From Paludibacter propionicigenes (GTDB taxonomy: Bacteria > Bacteroidota > Bacteroidia > Bacteroidales > JAFGXI01): 37,019 nt of DNA. Both the position numbers and the translations under genes were made by a program. This document shows positions 24,209 to 32,880 of the stretch, in pieces; position 1 is the first letter of the stretch, and every line of letters starts with the position of its first letter. The notes below the pieces were generated by a model. It saw nothing but the letters and a program-made list of their open reading frames with translations, did no database searches and was not told the DNA's origin. The stretch covers positions 4,320 to 41,338 of the forward strand of contig DYMG01000013.1 of assembly GCA_020721655.1 (NCBI GenBank), given 5' to 3'.

Positions 24209-25003
24209 ATGGCAACAAAAAATATACACGTTCGCACAATGTTAGAATTAAATGCAGAAGGCAAAAAAGCCGAATATTTGTTTTGGGTTGGTTCTGCCGG
24301 CAGTTACGACGATAGAGCGAAAAAAATTACTCGTGCATTTGTTAAAATATTAGAATCCTGCAATATAGATTATGCAGTTTTAGGTCAAGAGGAAACCGAT
24401 TCGGGCGATTCGGCAAAAAGAGCCGGAAATGAATTTCTGTTTCAAATGCAAGCAATGCAAAATATAGAAATAATGAATTCTTATGAGGTAAAAAAAATTA
24501 TAACTTGCGACCCTCACGATTTTAACACAATAAAAAATGAATATCCCGAATTAGGAGGAAATTATGAAATTTTGCATCATACACAATTTATAAACAACCT
24601 TATTTTACAAGGAAAACTTAAAATTAACGATAAAGTTTTTTCCGGAAATAACATAACTTATCACGACCCGTGCTATTTAGGACGCGGAAATGGAGAATAC
24701 AATGCCCCCCGAAACGTTCTAAAAACATTGAATTGTAATATAGTTGAAATGGAACGCAATAAAAGTAGAGCTCTTTGTTGCGGTGCAGGTGGAGCACAAA
24801 TGTTTAAGGAAGCCGAAAAAGGAAATATGGAAGTGTTCGAACTAAGAACTATTGATGCATTGGCTGTAAATCCAAATATTATAGCTACATCCTGTCCGTT
24901 TTGTATGACAATGCTTACCGATGGAGTAAAACTTAAAAATAAAGAAAACGAAATTAGAGTTTTAGATATTGCCGAAATTATTGCAGAATCGCTTGGAATT
25001 TAA
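24209..25003 (+). CDS. HdrB-like CCG-domain protein with an altered N-terminal CCG site
   Basis: A 264-residue cytoplasmic protein made of two CCG-type halves. The C-terminal half has a full cluster site: Cys155 (YHDPCYLGR), Cys190-Cys191 (LCCGAGG), Cys229 and Cys232 (SCPFC). The N-terminal half keeps the surrounding signature (FWVGSAGSYDDRAKK, GDSAKRAGNEFLFQMQ, PHDFNTIKNEYPELGG) but where relatives have Cys it has Ser29, Asp64, Asp101 and Asp104. So one non-cubane-type cluster is expected and not two. It lies 4 bases after the HdrCE-like gene and is certainly its partner. The comparison with relatives is from memory of the family; the internal comparison of the two halves is visible directly. 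Confidence 0.88.
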   Translation: MATKNIHVRTMLELNAEGKKAEYLFWVGSAGSYDDRAKKITRAFVKILESCNIDYAVLGQEETDSGDSAKRAGNEFLFQMQAMQNIEIMNSYEVKKIITCDPHDFNTIKNEYPELGGNYEILHHTQFINNLILQGKLKINDKVFSGNNITYHDPCYLGRGNGEYNAPRNVLKTLNCNIVEMERNKSRALCCGAGGAQMFKEAEKGNMEVFELRTIDALAVNPNIIATSCPFCMTMLTDGVKLKNKENEIRVLDIAEIIAESLGI

Positions 25004-25070
25004 TACTTTATTGAGGTATATATAAATATAAATGGGTTTATATGATAGGCAAAAAGGTAGAAAAATTTTA

Positions 25071-25102
25071 TTTTGTACAATGATTATTTTAAATTAAATT
25101 TG
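25071..25102 (+). promoter_or_regulatory. Consensus Bacteroidetes promoter for sucD
   Basis: TTTTG (25071-25075), exactly 19 bases of spacer, then TAAATTTG (25095-25102). This is the best match in the window to the primary sigma consensus of Bacteroidetes (TTTG and TAnnTTTG), and it gives a leader of about 30 bases before the sucD ATG at 25140. Confidence 0.8.
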
Positions 25103-25139
25103 GGGTAAATTAACAAGACGTAAATTAAAAATAAATATA

Positions 25140-26009
25140 ATGAGTATTTTAGTAAATAAAGATTCTAAAGTTGTAGTACAAGGTTTTACCGGAGGTGAAG
25201 GTACTTTTCATGCAACACAAATGATTGAATACGGAACAAACGTTGTTGGTGGAGTTACACCAGGTAAAGGAGGTACAGAACACTTAGGAAAGCCAGTTTT
25301 TAATACAGTTGCAGATGCTGTTCAAAAAGCACAAGCAAACACATCTATAATATTTGTTCCACCGGCATTTGCTGCCGATGCAATTATGGAGGCTGCCGAA
25401 GCCGGAATAAAAGTAATTGTTGCAATAACTGAAGGAATTCCTACTTCAGATATGGTTAAAGTTAAAGAATATTTATCTGACAAAGATGTTAGAATGATAG
25501 GACCAAACTGTCCAGGTATTATTACTCCCGGAGAAGCTAAAATTGGAATTATGCCAGCATTTATTTTCAAAAAAGGCCGTGTTGGAGTTATTTCAAAATC
25601 GGGAACATTAACCTACGAAGCAGTTGACCAACTTACAAAAGTAGGCTTGGGACAATCTACAGCAATTGGAATTGGTGGCGACCCAATTATTGGAACTTCA
25701 ACAAAAGATGCTGTAATGATGTTTATGGCAGACCCAGATACCGATGGTATTGTTATGATTGGTGAAATTGGTGGAAATATGGAAGCCGAAGCTGCTGAAT
25801 GGATTAAACACAATGGAACTAAACCTGTTGTTGGTTTTATTGCCGGACAAACAGCTCCTAAAGGAAAACGTATGGGGCACGCTGGGGCTATTATTGGCGG
25901 TGCTAATGATACTGCTGCTGCAAAAATGGCAATTATGAGAGAGTGTGGCATTCATGTTGTTGAATCGCCTGCTGAAATTGGTAAAAAAATGAAAGAGATT
26001 TTAGGATAA
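25140..26009 (+). CDS. sucD: Succinate-CoA ligase alpha subunit
   Basis: A 289-residue alpha subunit that, with SucC, interconverts succinyl-CoA and succinate with formation of a nucleoside triphosphate. The CoA-binding Rossmann domain begins [36 protein letters not shown] and [10 protein letters not shown] follow. The phosphorylated His is His247 in [13 protein letters not shown]. Length and ending match the family. The beta subunit gene is not adjacent, so the two subunits are encoded separately. It has its own consensus promoter and a strongly structured 3' region. Confidence 0.96.
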   Translation: MSILVNKDSKVVVQGFTGGEGTFHATQMIEYGTNVVGGVTPGKGGTEHLGKPVFNTVADAVQKAQANTSIIFVPPAFAADAIMEAAEAGIKVIVAITEGIPTSDMVKVKEYLSDKDVRMIGPNCPGIITPGEAKIGIMPAFIFKKGRVGVISKSGTLTYEAVDQLTKVGLGQSTAIGIGGDPIIGTSTKDAVMMFMADPDTDGIVMIGEIGGNMEAEAAEWIKHNGTKPVVGFIAGQTAPKGKRMGHAGAIIGGANDTAAAKMAIMRECGIHVVESPAEIGKKMKEILG

Positions 26010-26021
26010 TACTAATCTTAT

Positions 26022-26143
26022 ACTAAACCGCTAACAAAAGAGTGAAAACGAATTTTGTTAGTTTGGTTTAGTTTATGCCGATTGACTATCAATCTTAATT
26101 TTAAACGAAGTGAAAAAATTAAGTAACTTGATAGCAGTTCGGT
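26022..26143 (+). other. Two long imperfect hairpins downstream of sucD
   Basis: First hairpin: ACTAAACC (26022-26029) with 26065-26072, and CTAACAAAA (26031-26039) with 26053-26061. Second: CCGA (26078-26081) with 26139-26142, CTATCAA (26086-26092) with 26128-26134, and CTTAATTTT (26094-26102) with 26115-26123, closed by a 12-base loop. They precede the terminator and have no coding frame. They could be an RNA stability element, a small RNA, or a palindromic repeat. Confidence 0.55.
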
Positions 26144-26153
26144 ATTAAATTAT

Positions 26154-26191
26154 AAAAAAAGGTTATTTCAAATTTTGAAATAACCTTTTTT
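26154..26191. terminator. Bidirectional terminator between sucD and the receptor gene
   Basis: A run of A followed by GGTTATTTCAA pairs with TTGAAATAACC followed by a run of T, giving a stem of about 18 bp with a 3-base loop. It serves both convergent genes. Confidence 0.85.
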
Positions 26192-26219
26192 GTTATCGAT
26201 TTTTACCTATTTTCTGCTA

Positions 26220-28538
26220 TTAAATACTAACTAATATATCAATAATTTTAATAACATTATCGTCAAAATCAATTACTGGTGTAAATGTTTCGTTAACAAG
26301 TATTTCTTTACCATTAGGCAAAGTAATTTTAGAATCTCTGGAGACTATTTCATCGTTTTGAAGTTGTGCTTTTATTTCAGATAGTTTATCGTCGTTATTG
26401 CGTAAATCTGAAAATCCTAAGTAGTTTCTGTTAATAAAATCGTCTTCATTGTCTGATTCAAATAACACTAAAAATTTATCGTTTACTTTTTTAATATTAC
26501 CATCAAAATCGAATTCAACAAAAGCTAATTTGTTTCCAATAGCTTTTAGTACGCCCTCCGATTCTTTTTCTTTAAGCGATAATTCTTCTTGAACAGCTAA
26601 CATTTCTTCCATATTTTGTCTCATTTCCTCTTCTTGGGCTTTCATTTCTTCTTGTTGTTGCTGCGTTTGTTCTTGTGTGGCTTGCAATTCTTCTAAATTT
26701 TGTCGCAATTCTTCTTCTTGAGCTTTCATTTCTTCTTGTTGTTGCTGCGTTTGTTCTTGTGTGGCTTGCATTTCTTCCATGTTTTGTCGCATTTCTTCTT
26801 CTTGGGCTTTCATTTCTTCTTGTTGCTGTTGCGATTGCTCTAAAAGTTGAGCTGTCATTATGTTTGTTTTGGTTGTAGAAAGCGATGAGGCTATACTTTC
26901 AGCCAATTTTTCGATGAATTCTATATGGTATTTTTCGTATAAATTAAATGAAGCTATTTCAAGAACGCCAAATAATTTTTCTTCAACTTTTAGAGGAACA
27001 ATAAGTATGTTTCTTGGGTTTGCGTCGCCTAAACCTGACGTTATGGTTATGTAATTGTCTGGCACATCGGTTAAGTAAATTGTTTCTTTTTCAATTGCAC
27101 AAGTGCCAACTAATCCTTCTCCTAATTTAATTTCTTTGTCAACGTATTTTTTTCTGTCGTAAGCGTAAGCTGCAACTAATTCGAGTACTTTGTTGTTTTC
27201 GTCGGAATCGTTATAAAAGAATAAACCACCTTGGTTAGAGTTTGTGTATTTTACTAAATTTTTAATAATGTTTGCCGAAAAAATTTGAATATCGTTGTTA
27301 TTTTGACGTAAAATATCGCCAAACTCGGCGTGCCCTCTGGTTGCCCAAGCACGTTTTTCGTCTTCGTCTTTTCTTTTTTGCTCGGCTATTTTTGCTTTCA
27401 ATAGTTCGTCTCTCATTTCTAATAGGGCGTTACCCATTTGGTCGTTTTCGCTTATTAAGGTAAATTCAGTATCTAATTTGCCTTCTCCAATAGTTTTTGC
27501 AAATAGCGATGTTTTTTCTTGGTTTTGTATCAATAAATTTATCGATTCAATTATTTTGCCTAATGCGTCTTTTGAGTTAACTTTAATTTTACTTGTTATT
27601 TCGCCTTTAGAAAGTATTGAAATTTTGTTGTTTATTTTTTTTATTGGACTTAATACATTTTTGTATATGTTAATAATGTATATTCCACCTCCAAAGATAA
27701 AAGCTAAAATTGAAAATAATAATAAATAAAATAACATGTTTTTTATAAATTTTGTTTCAATTTCAGTATTAAATAGAATAAATAAATTTATGTTGTCGTT
27801 TAATGTGTTAACAGATATTTTTTTTATTATGTATTTATCAATGTTAAATATTTCTGAATTTTCTGTATTATTTAAAATATCTGATACATTGGGAATGTTC
27901 TTGTCAGATAAATAAACAGATTCGTTATTACTGTTGCTAATTAAATAATTTAAGCCGTTTGTTTTGTGAAAATAATTTGCGATTTCTTCAATTGGTTTAG
28001 AACTTATTACTATACCAACAATGGTTTCATTAAAAATAACCGGACTTGCAGAAATTAAACTTTCTCCATTAGTTGTTTTTGAGAACCCTGAAACTGTATT
28101 TCTTGAACTTGAAACTTTTTGTATAATTGAGTTAAGGTTTTCGCTATTAATTTCGTTGGTTGTGTTAGAATAAACTTTTTCGCCATTTGTTAAGTACATT
28201 GATAGGTTGAAATGCGAATTTTTATTTATTTTAGAGAATTCCTTGCCTAAAACTAAGGTGCAACTATCTTTTGTGTTTGTTTTATTGCAAACTGAAAAAC
28301 CATCAATTACCGATTGTACTGATGCAAATAATTTTACTGATGTTTCTAATTGATTTGTTGTATAATCAATAACTTGAAATATGTTTTTGTGTTCAGTTTC
28401 AATTATGTTTTTTATTTTTTTATCGGTAGAATTTGAAAAAAAAGTACCGCCTATTGTTAGTGCAAGAATTATTATAATTAAAAATAAAAGAAACGGAGGT
28501 GCAATAATTTTGAATGTAGTACTTTTTAGAAAATTCAT
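26220..28538 (-). CDS. Membrane receptor with extracytoplasmic sensor, HAMP, GAF, repeat coiled coil and PAS
   Basis: A 772-residue protein. A first transmembrane helix (about 11-31) is followed by a Cache-like extracytoplasmic region (to about 265, including NTVSGFSKTTNGESLISASPV), a second helix (about 267-290) and a HAMP-like segment (SPIKKINNKISILSKGEI). A GAF domain occupies about 420-565 (GLFFYNDSDENN, GEGLVGTCAIEKE, IVPLKVEEKLFGVLEIAS). Then comes a coiled coil with three copies of a 28-residue unit, and a C-terminal PAS-like domain (GNKLAFVEFDFDGNIKKVNDKF) that ends the protein. No histidine kinase, cyclase, phosphatase or chemotaxis signalling domain is present, so output must pass to another protein. 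The gene is convergent with sucD. Confidence 0.82.
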   Translation of the reverse strand: MNFLKSTTFKIIAPPFLLFLIIIILALTIGGTFFSNSTDKKIKNIIETEHKNIFQVIDYTTNQLETSVKLFASVQSVIDGFSVCNKTNTKDSCTLVLGKEFSKINKNSHFNLSMYLTNGEKVYSNTTNEINSENLNSIIQKVSSSRNTVSGFSKTTNGESLISASPVIFNETIVGIVISSKPIEEIANYFHKTNGLNYLISNSNNESVYLSDKNIPNVSDILNNTENSEIFNIDKYIIKKISVNTLNDNINLFILFNTEIETKFIKNMLFYLLLFSILAFIFGGGIYIINIYKNVLSPIKKINNKISILSKGEITSKIKVNSKDALGKIIESINLLIQNQEKTSLFAKTIGEGKLDTEFTLISENDQMGNALLEMRDELLKAKIAEQKRKDEDEKRAWATRGHAEFGDILRQNNNDIQIFSANIIKNLVKYTNSNQGGLFFYNDSDENNKVLELVAAYAYDRKKYVDKEIKLGEGLVGTCAIEKETIYLTDVPDNYITITSGLGDANPRNILIVPLKVEEKLFGVLEIASFNLYEKYHIEFIEKLAESIASSLSTTKTNIMTAQLLEQSQQQQEEMKAQEEEMRQNMEEMQATQEQTQQQQEEMKAQEEELRQNLEELQATQEQTQQQQEEMKAQEEEMRQNMEEMLAVQEELSLKEKESEGVLKAIGNKLAFVEFDFDGNIKKVNDKFLVLFESDNEDDFINRNYLGFSDLRNNDDKLSEIKAQLQNDEIVSRDSKITLPNGKEILVNETFTPVIDFDDNVIKIIDILVSI
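26577..26828. repeat. Three tandem 84-bp units encoding a 28-residue coiled-coil repeat
   Basis: Units lie at 26745-26828, 26661-26744 and 26577-26660 (coding-strand order). Each encodes QQQEEMKAQEEE followed by a Met/Leu-rich helix and QATQEQTQ; the third diverges at its end. 28 residues equal four heptads, so duplication keeps the coiled-coil register. Confidence 0.9.
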
Positions 28539-28591
28539 AGCAAATATTTTTTTTATTACAAATTTATAAATAATTAAGTAATTATTTGGTG

Positions 28592-28599
28592 CAAATATA
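28592..28599 (-). promoter_or_regulatory. Candidate -7 element for the receptor gene
   Basis: On the minus strand this reads TATATTTG (TAnnTTTG), about 54 bases before the ATG at 28538. A second match, TAAATTTG, lies nearer at 28566-28559. No -33 element fits either at the usual spacing. Confidence 0.35.
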
Positions 28600-28711
28600 T
28601 TTTAATTATTACAAAAAACATAATACTAACAAACATAATAGATAAATATGAAATATTTACCGATTAATGTTTAGAAATAGGTTGTAACTTATTGTGTTTT
28701 AAGTGTGAGAA

Positions 28712-29083
28712 TTATTTTTTTGAAATTTTAGTAGTTTCAAAAATAATTTTTTCCGCAACGTTTTTTACAGCAGTACCTTCAATAATAAAAATATTTTTGC
28801 TGTTAGCTTCGTTAAGTGTTCTAAGCATTAGTTTGTCTGCATCGTTAACTATTACTTCAATTTCACCTGTTTCATCTTTAAAAGTGAGTTTGCCAACTGC
28901 ATTTTCGGGTGTAAAATTACCAACCAATTGTATTATAGTTTTTTCTGTTTGTATTTTATCAATATTAGCAGTAATTTTTTCCACTGTAAGAAGTTGTGCT
29001 TTTTTTAAAGTGCTTTCTGTTTGTGCACTTAACGAGAAACTTAGTGTTAAGAACAAGCTTAGTAATACTAATTTAGTTTTCAT
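28712..29083 (-). CDS. Secreted OB-fold (BOF/YgiW-like) protein
   Basis: A 123-residue exported protein that begins MKTKLVLLSLFLTLSFSLSAQ, a clear signal peptide. The mature part has the pattern of the BOF family of periplasmic OB-fold proteins (IIQLVGNFTPENAVGKLTFKD, then TGEIEVIVNDADKL). The frame stays open 129 bases further upstream into hydE, but that stretch is not signal-like, so I use the ATG at 29083. The gene starts 43 bases after the hydE stop on the same strand and could be the last gene of the hydrogenase transcript or a separate unit. Ligand unknown. Confidence 0.7.
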   Translation of the reverse strand: MKTKLVLLSLFLTLSFSLSAQTESTLKKAQLLTVEKITANIDKIQTEKTIIQLVGNFTPENAVGKLTFKDETGEIEVIVNDADKLMLRTLNEANSKNIFIIEGTAVKNVAEKIIFETTKISKK

Positions 29084-29126
29084 TTTTTTAGTTTTTAGAA
29101 TTAAAATGTAAATGTAGTAAATAAAT

Positions 29127-30221
29127 TTATATTTGTGATAATTTATTTTTATGTTTATTTGTAAAATGCAAACTATCTCCCCATTCATTATAAGCAATTT
29201 CGCTACCAGCAATGTTAATTCTGGCTTCTAAACAATTTTTACAATCTGAGGCTTCTTCGTTAGTGCAAGGTTTGTTTTTATAAAGGCTGTAGTCGTTTCT
29301 GAAAGTTACGGGTGTAATATTAGGCATAATTATGTTTGCTCCAATTTTTAATGCTTTTTCTCTGCCAATTGGGTCAATGGCTTGCATTGCAGTTGATGCA
29401 GCAATGTTAATGTTGGGCATAATTATTCGTAAAATTGCAATCATTTTTAGGGTTAAAACAAAACGTTTTCGTGGCGATAGTAATTTGGTTTTGTAACGAA
29501 ATAGAGGTGTGTCTTCGTGTTCAATGTATGGTCCCATTCCGCACATATCAATGTCTAAGTTTTTCATAAATAGTAAATCGTCGGCTAAATTTTCAATTGT
29601 TTGAAACGGTAATCCAACCATTACACCTGTTCCTACTTGGTATCCGGTTTCTTTAAGTAATTTTAGGCAGTTTAGTCGGTCTTCGAAACTATGTTTTTTG
29701 TTTTTAGGATGAATTTTTTCGTATAAATCTTTAGATGATGTTTCAATTCGTAGTAAATACCTGTGAGCTCCAGCTTTGAACCATTTTTTATATGTTTTTT
29801 CACTTTGCTCTCCTAAAGAAATTGTTACCCCTAATGTGTTGTTTGATAGCGTTTTAATTTCTCGCAATAAGTTTTCTATTCTGTTTGTGAACTTGCAACT
29901 ACTAATTTCTCCAGATTGTAAAACTATAGACCCATATTTTTCGGTATATGCAAATTTAGCAGAGTCTAATATTTCTGAATCGGTTAAATTGTAACGCTTA
30001 AAATTTGAGTTAGATTTTCTAATTCCGCAATAAAAGCAATCTTTTTCACAGATATTAGAAAACTCTATCAAACCTCTAAAATACACTTTGTTACCAATGT
30101 TTTTGTTTTTTATTTCTATTGATTTTTCAAAAAGTTTAGTGCTATCATTAGTGTTTAAATTAAGGAGGAAAATTATATCGTCTCGGTCTAATGTTGTTTT
30201 ATTTAGTATTTTATCAATCAT
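29127..30221 (-). CDS. hydE: [FeFe] hydrogenase maturase HydE (radical SAM)
   Basis: A 364-residue radical SAM enzyme needed, with HydF and HydG, to build the 2Fe subcluster of the H-cluster; HydE is thought to act on the Fe-Cys-CO-cyanide product of HydG. The radical SAM 4Fe-4S ligands are Cys58, Cys62 and Cys65 (CEKDCFYC). The C-terminus has a CX7CX2C motif (CTNEEASDCKNC), the second cluster site seen in part of the family. The ATG at 30221 lies one base after the hydF stop and gives MIDKILNKTT; the longer frame overlaps hydF by 65 bases and is rejected. It is the last maturase gene of the operon. Confidence 0.95.
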   Translation of the reverse strand: MIDKILNKTTLDRDDIIFLLNLNTNDSTKLFEKSIEIKNKNIGNKVYFRGLIEFSNICEKDCFYCGIRKSNSNFKRYNLTDSEILDSAKFAYTEKYGSIVLQSGEISSCKFTNRIENLLREIKTLSNNTLGVTISLGEQSEKTYKKWFKAGAHRYLLRIETSSKDLYEKIHPKNKKHSFEDRLNCLKLLKETGYQVGTGVMVGLPFQTIENLADDLLFMKNLDIDMCGMGPYIEHEDTPLFRYKTKLLSPRKRFVLTLKMIAILRIIMPNINIAASTAMQAIDPIGREKALKIGANIIMPNITPVTFRNDYSLYKNKPCTNEEASDCKNCLEARINIAGSEIAYNEWGDSLHFTNKHKNKLSQI

Positions 30222-30222
30222 T

Positions 30223-31428
30223 TTATTTTTGTTTAATTGATAAAAAAGGTTCAATAACTCTGTCGAAAATTCCTGTAATGTAAGCAATTGCCATTCCGTA
30301 ATTGCTAATAGGGATTTGGCGTTTTATTGCCGGCACAAGCCTGTTATTTAGTTGTTTTTGAGTTACAACGCAACCTCCACATTGAATTACCATAGTATAA
30401 GTTTCAATTGGATTTGGAAAAACTGTTAAGCCCGATGCGAAATCGAAATTTAGATTTTTTCCGGTAAATTCTTTTAACCATTTTGGAAGTTTTACTCTGC
30501 CAATATCTTCACAATTTACTTGATGAGTGCACGATTCTAACATTAAAATTGTATCGCCATCTTTAAGTTTAGAAATATACGGTGTTCCTTCTATGTATTT
30601 TTCAAAATTGCCTCTATACCGGGCTAAAGTAATGCTAAAACTTGTTAGTAGAAAATCTTTTGGAATTGTTTCGGAAACCATTTTAAATGCCTGACTATCA
30701 GTTACTGTAAGTGCAGGTTTAATTCCAAGTTTTAAAAAATCGGTTATTTCGGTTTCTTTAACAGTTATGCAAATTGCATTGTTATCTAAAACATCTCTAA
30801 GAGCCATTACTTGAGGTAATATCATTCTGCCTTCCGGAGCTTCTCCATCAATTGGAGTTATAAGCAGAACAATATCTTTAGGTTTAATAATACCTTTAAA
30901 AAGCGATTTTTTTTGATAAGCATTTTCGGGCATTTCCTCAATAATATTTGTTATTAATGAGGCTAAAATTTGTGGTGAATGTATAGTAAAATCAATAATT
31001 CTTGAATTAGTAGTTTTTCTAATTTTAGTAATTGTGTTGTCGGTAATTTTTTCCAAATCTGATTTTGTATGAACAATTAAGTAAGGTATATTGTACTGGT
31101 TAAATTCGTTTATAATTTTTAGTTCAAAACTATCAAAAATATTATTTGAAATTACTAAAATGGCAAAATCGACAGTTGGAATTACACTCATACTTTTATT
31201 TACACGCATAGTTCCTAGTTCGCCAACATCGTCTATTCCAGCAGTATCGGTTATAATTACAGGTCCAATACCAAAAATTTCTATCGATTTTTTAACCGGG
31301 TCGGTTGTGGTTCCGGCTTGGTTAGAAACTATTGCAACATTTTGACCTGTTAGTGAATTTATTAATGAACTTTTGCCCAAGTTTCGTCGTCCAAAAATAC
31401 CAATATGTGGTTTTAAATCTTTTGCCAT
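30223..31428 (-). CDS. hydF: [FeFe] hydrogenase maturation GTPase HydF
   Basis: A 401-residue scaffold protein that assembles the 2Fe subcluster and delivers it to apo-HydA. The GTPase domain shows GRRNLGKSS (12-20, G1), DTAG (61-64, G3) and HTKSD (G4). The C-terminal cluster-binding domain has Cys300-x-His302 (ESCTHQ) and Cys350/Cys353 (QCGGC), spaced 47 residues between His302 and Cys350, in line with the CxHx(46-53)CxxC pattern of the family. It starts 23 bases after hydG and is followed by hydE after one base. Confidence 0.96.
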   Translation of the reverse strand: MAKDLKPHIGIFGRRNLGKSSLINSLTGQNVAIVSNQAGTTTDPVKKSIEIFGIGPVIITDTAGIDDVGELGTMRVNKSMSVIPTVDFAILVISNNIFDSFELKIINEFNQYNIPYLIVHTKSDLEKITDNTITKIRKTTNSRIIDFTIHSPQILASLITNIIEEMPENAYQKKSLFKGIIKPKDIVLLITPIDGEAPEGRMILPQVMALRDVLDNNAICITVKETEITDFLKLGIKPALTVTDSQAFKMVSETIPKDFLLTSFSITLARYRGNFEKYIEGTPYISKLKDGDTILMLESCTHQVNCEDIGRVKLPKWLKEFTGKNLNFDFASGLTVFPNPIETYTMVIQCGGCVVTQKQLNNRLVPAIKRQIPISNYGMAIAYITGIFDRVIEPFLSIKQK

Positions 31429-31451
31429 TTTTAAAATATTTATATGAATTT

Positions 31452-32879
31452 TTAGTAATAAAGGTCTCGTTCTCCTTGTTTTAATTTTTCAATTTTTTCT
31501 AGTACAGAAACTTTCATTTCATCGGAACTTAAGTTTTCAATGTTTTTAGCAATTACTTTCCAGCCTTTTTCTTTTGTATGATTAGGTGCATAATCAATTA
31601 TATATTCAACTAAAGTTAAGATGGCATTTGGTGTGCATTTGTTTTTTATAAATCCGGGAACGGAAAATTCCATAAAATGTTCGCCGGTTCTGCCTAATCT
31701 GTAGCAAGCCGTGCAAAACGACGGTATCATATCGTTATCTAAAAGCTCATCAATAACTTCGTTTAATGAGCGGTTATCGCTAAGTTTAAATTGCTCTTTA
31801 TTAAGGTTTTGATGTTCGTTAATGCTGTTAGAATAGCTTCCTAATTCTATTTTAGTTCCACCATCAATTTGAGAAACCCCAAAATGAATAACTTCGTTTC
31901 TAAGTTCAGCACTTTCGCGAGCTGTTAAAATCATTCCTGTGTAAGGCACTGCAAGCCTAAGTATTGCAATTAGTCGTGCAAAATCGGCATCATTAACAAA
32001 ATAGCTATCGTTTATATCGCATTTTGAGAAATCTTTAATTCGAGGAAATGAAATTGTGTGAGGACCAATATTATAGCATGCTTCTAAATGGTTTGTGTGG
32101 CGAACTAATGCAAGAACCTCAAAACGCCAATCGTAAAGACCAAAAAGAGCTCCAATTCCAACATCGTCTAAACCAGCATCTTGGGCTGTGTCTAAAGATG
32201 TTAATCGGTAATCGAAGTCAGATTTTTTGCCAAAAGTATGATATTTTTGGTAGGCTGTTTTATTATAGGTTTCTTGAAATATTTGGTAAGTACCAATTCC
32301 AGATTGTTTAACTTTTTTGAAACCTTCTAACGATAGTGGAGCAGCGTTAATATTTACTCGTCGAATTTCGCCGTTTCCTTTTTTTACATTGTATGCAAGT
32401 TTTACAGTATGAGCAATATAGTCGGCATCGTAATCGGTATGTTCTCCATAAACTAAAATTAACCGTTTTTGTCCGTTATCTTCCAGAGCTTCAATTTCTT
32501 GCATTATTTGTTTGTCGTCTAGCGTTTGTCGAATTGCGTCTTTGTTAGTTGCTCTAAAGCCACAGTAAAGGCAGTTGTTCGAGCATTTATTTCCTATGTA
32601 AAGTGGTGCAAAAAGTACAATTCTATTGCCATAAACAATTCGTTTAAGTTCGCGTGCTCCTTGTTTAATTTCTTCAATTAATTCGGGTTCGTTGGCGTTT
32701 AAAAGAATAGCCGTTTCTTCTAAATTTAGGCGGTTTTTTGCTAAAGATTTAGCAATTACTTCTCTAACTTTTTCTTTTGTAGATGTTGTGTTATTTATGT
32801 AATTCCAAATTTCATTTTCATCGATAAAAGCTTTGCCTTTTTCGTCGGAAATAGCGTATTTTTCTGGAGTAAATTTCAT
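31452..32879 (-). CDS. hydG: [FeFe] hydrogenase maturase HydG (radical SAM tyrosine lyase)
   Basis: A 475-residue radical SAM enzyme that cleaves tyrosine to p-cresol, CO and cyanide and builds the Fe(CO)2(CN)Cys synthon for the H-cluster. The radical SAM cluster ligands are Cys99, Cys103 and Cys106 (KCSNNCLYC). The auxiliary cluster ligands near the C-terminus are Cys389, Cys392 and Cys415 (CX2CX22C), all present. Length and motifs match authentic HydG and not ThiH. The ATG lies one base after the stop of the regulator gene. Confidence 0.97.
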   Translation of the reverse strand: MKFTPEKYAISDEKGKAFIDENEIWNYINNTTSTKEKVREVIAKSLAKNRLNLEETAILLNANEPELIEEIKQGARELKRIVYGNRIVLFAPLYIGNKCSNNCLYCGFRATNKDAIRQTLDDKQIMQEIEALEDNGQKRLILVYGEHTDYDADYIAHTVKLAYNVKKGNGEIRRVNINAAPLSLEGFKKVKQSGIGTYQIFQETYNKTAYQKYHTFGKKSDFDYRLTSLDTAQDAGLDDVGIGALFGLYDWRFEVLALVRHTNHLEACYNIGPHTISFPRIKDFSKCDINDSYFVNDADFARLIAILRLAVPYTGMILTARESAELRNEVIHFGVSQIDGGTKIELGSYSNSINEHQNLNKEQFKLSDNRSLNEVIDELLDNDMIPSFCTACYRLGRTGEHFMEFSVPGFIKNKCTPNAILTLVEYIIDYAPNHTKEKGWKVIAKNIENLSSDEMKVSVLEKIEKLKQGERDLYY

Positions 32880-32880
32880 T

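Noticed and set aside
26577-26828. CRISPR-like repeat array
   Set aside because: The three 84-bp units are contiguous, in frame and encode coiled-coil heptads; there are no spacers and no cas genes.
29084-29212. N-terminal extension of the OB-fold gene
   Set aside because: The extension overlaps the hydE coding region and lacks signal-peptide character; the ATG at 29083 starts a clean signal peptide.
30222-30287. N-terminal extension of hydE
   Set aside because: It overlaps hydF, and the ATG at 30221 gives the usual HydE start with a one-base gap to hydF.
31452-32879. Thiamine synthase ThiH instead of HydG
   Set aside because: The C-terminal CX2CX22C auxiliary cluster site and the hydE/hydF neighbours identify HydG.
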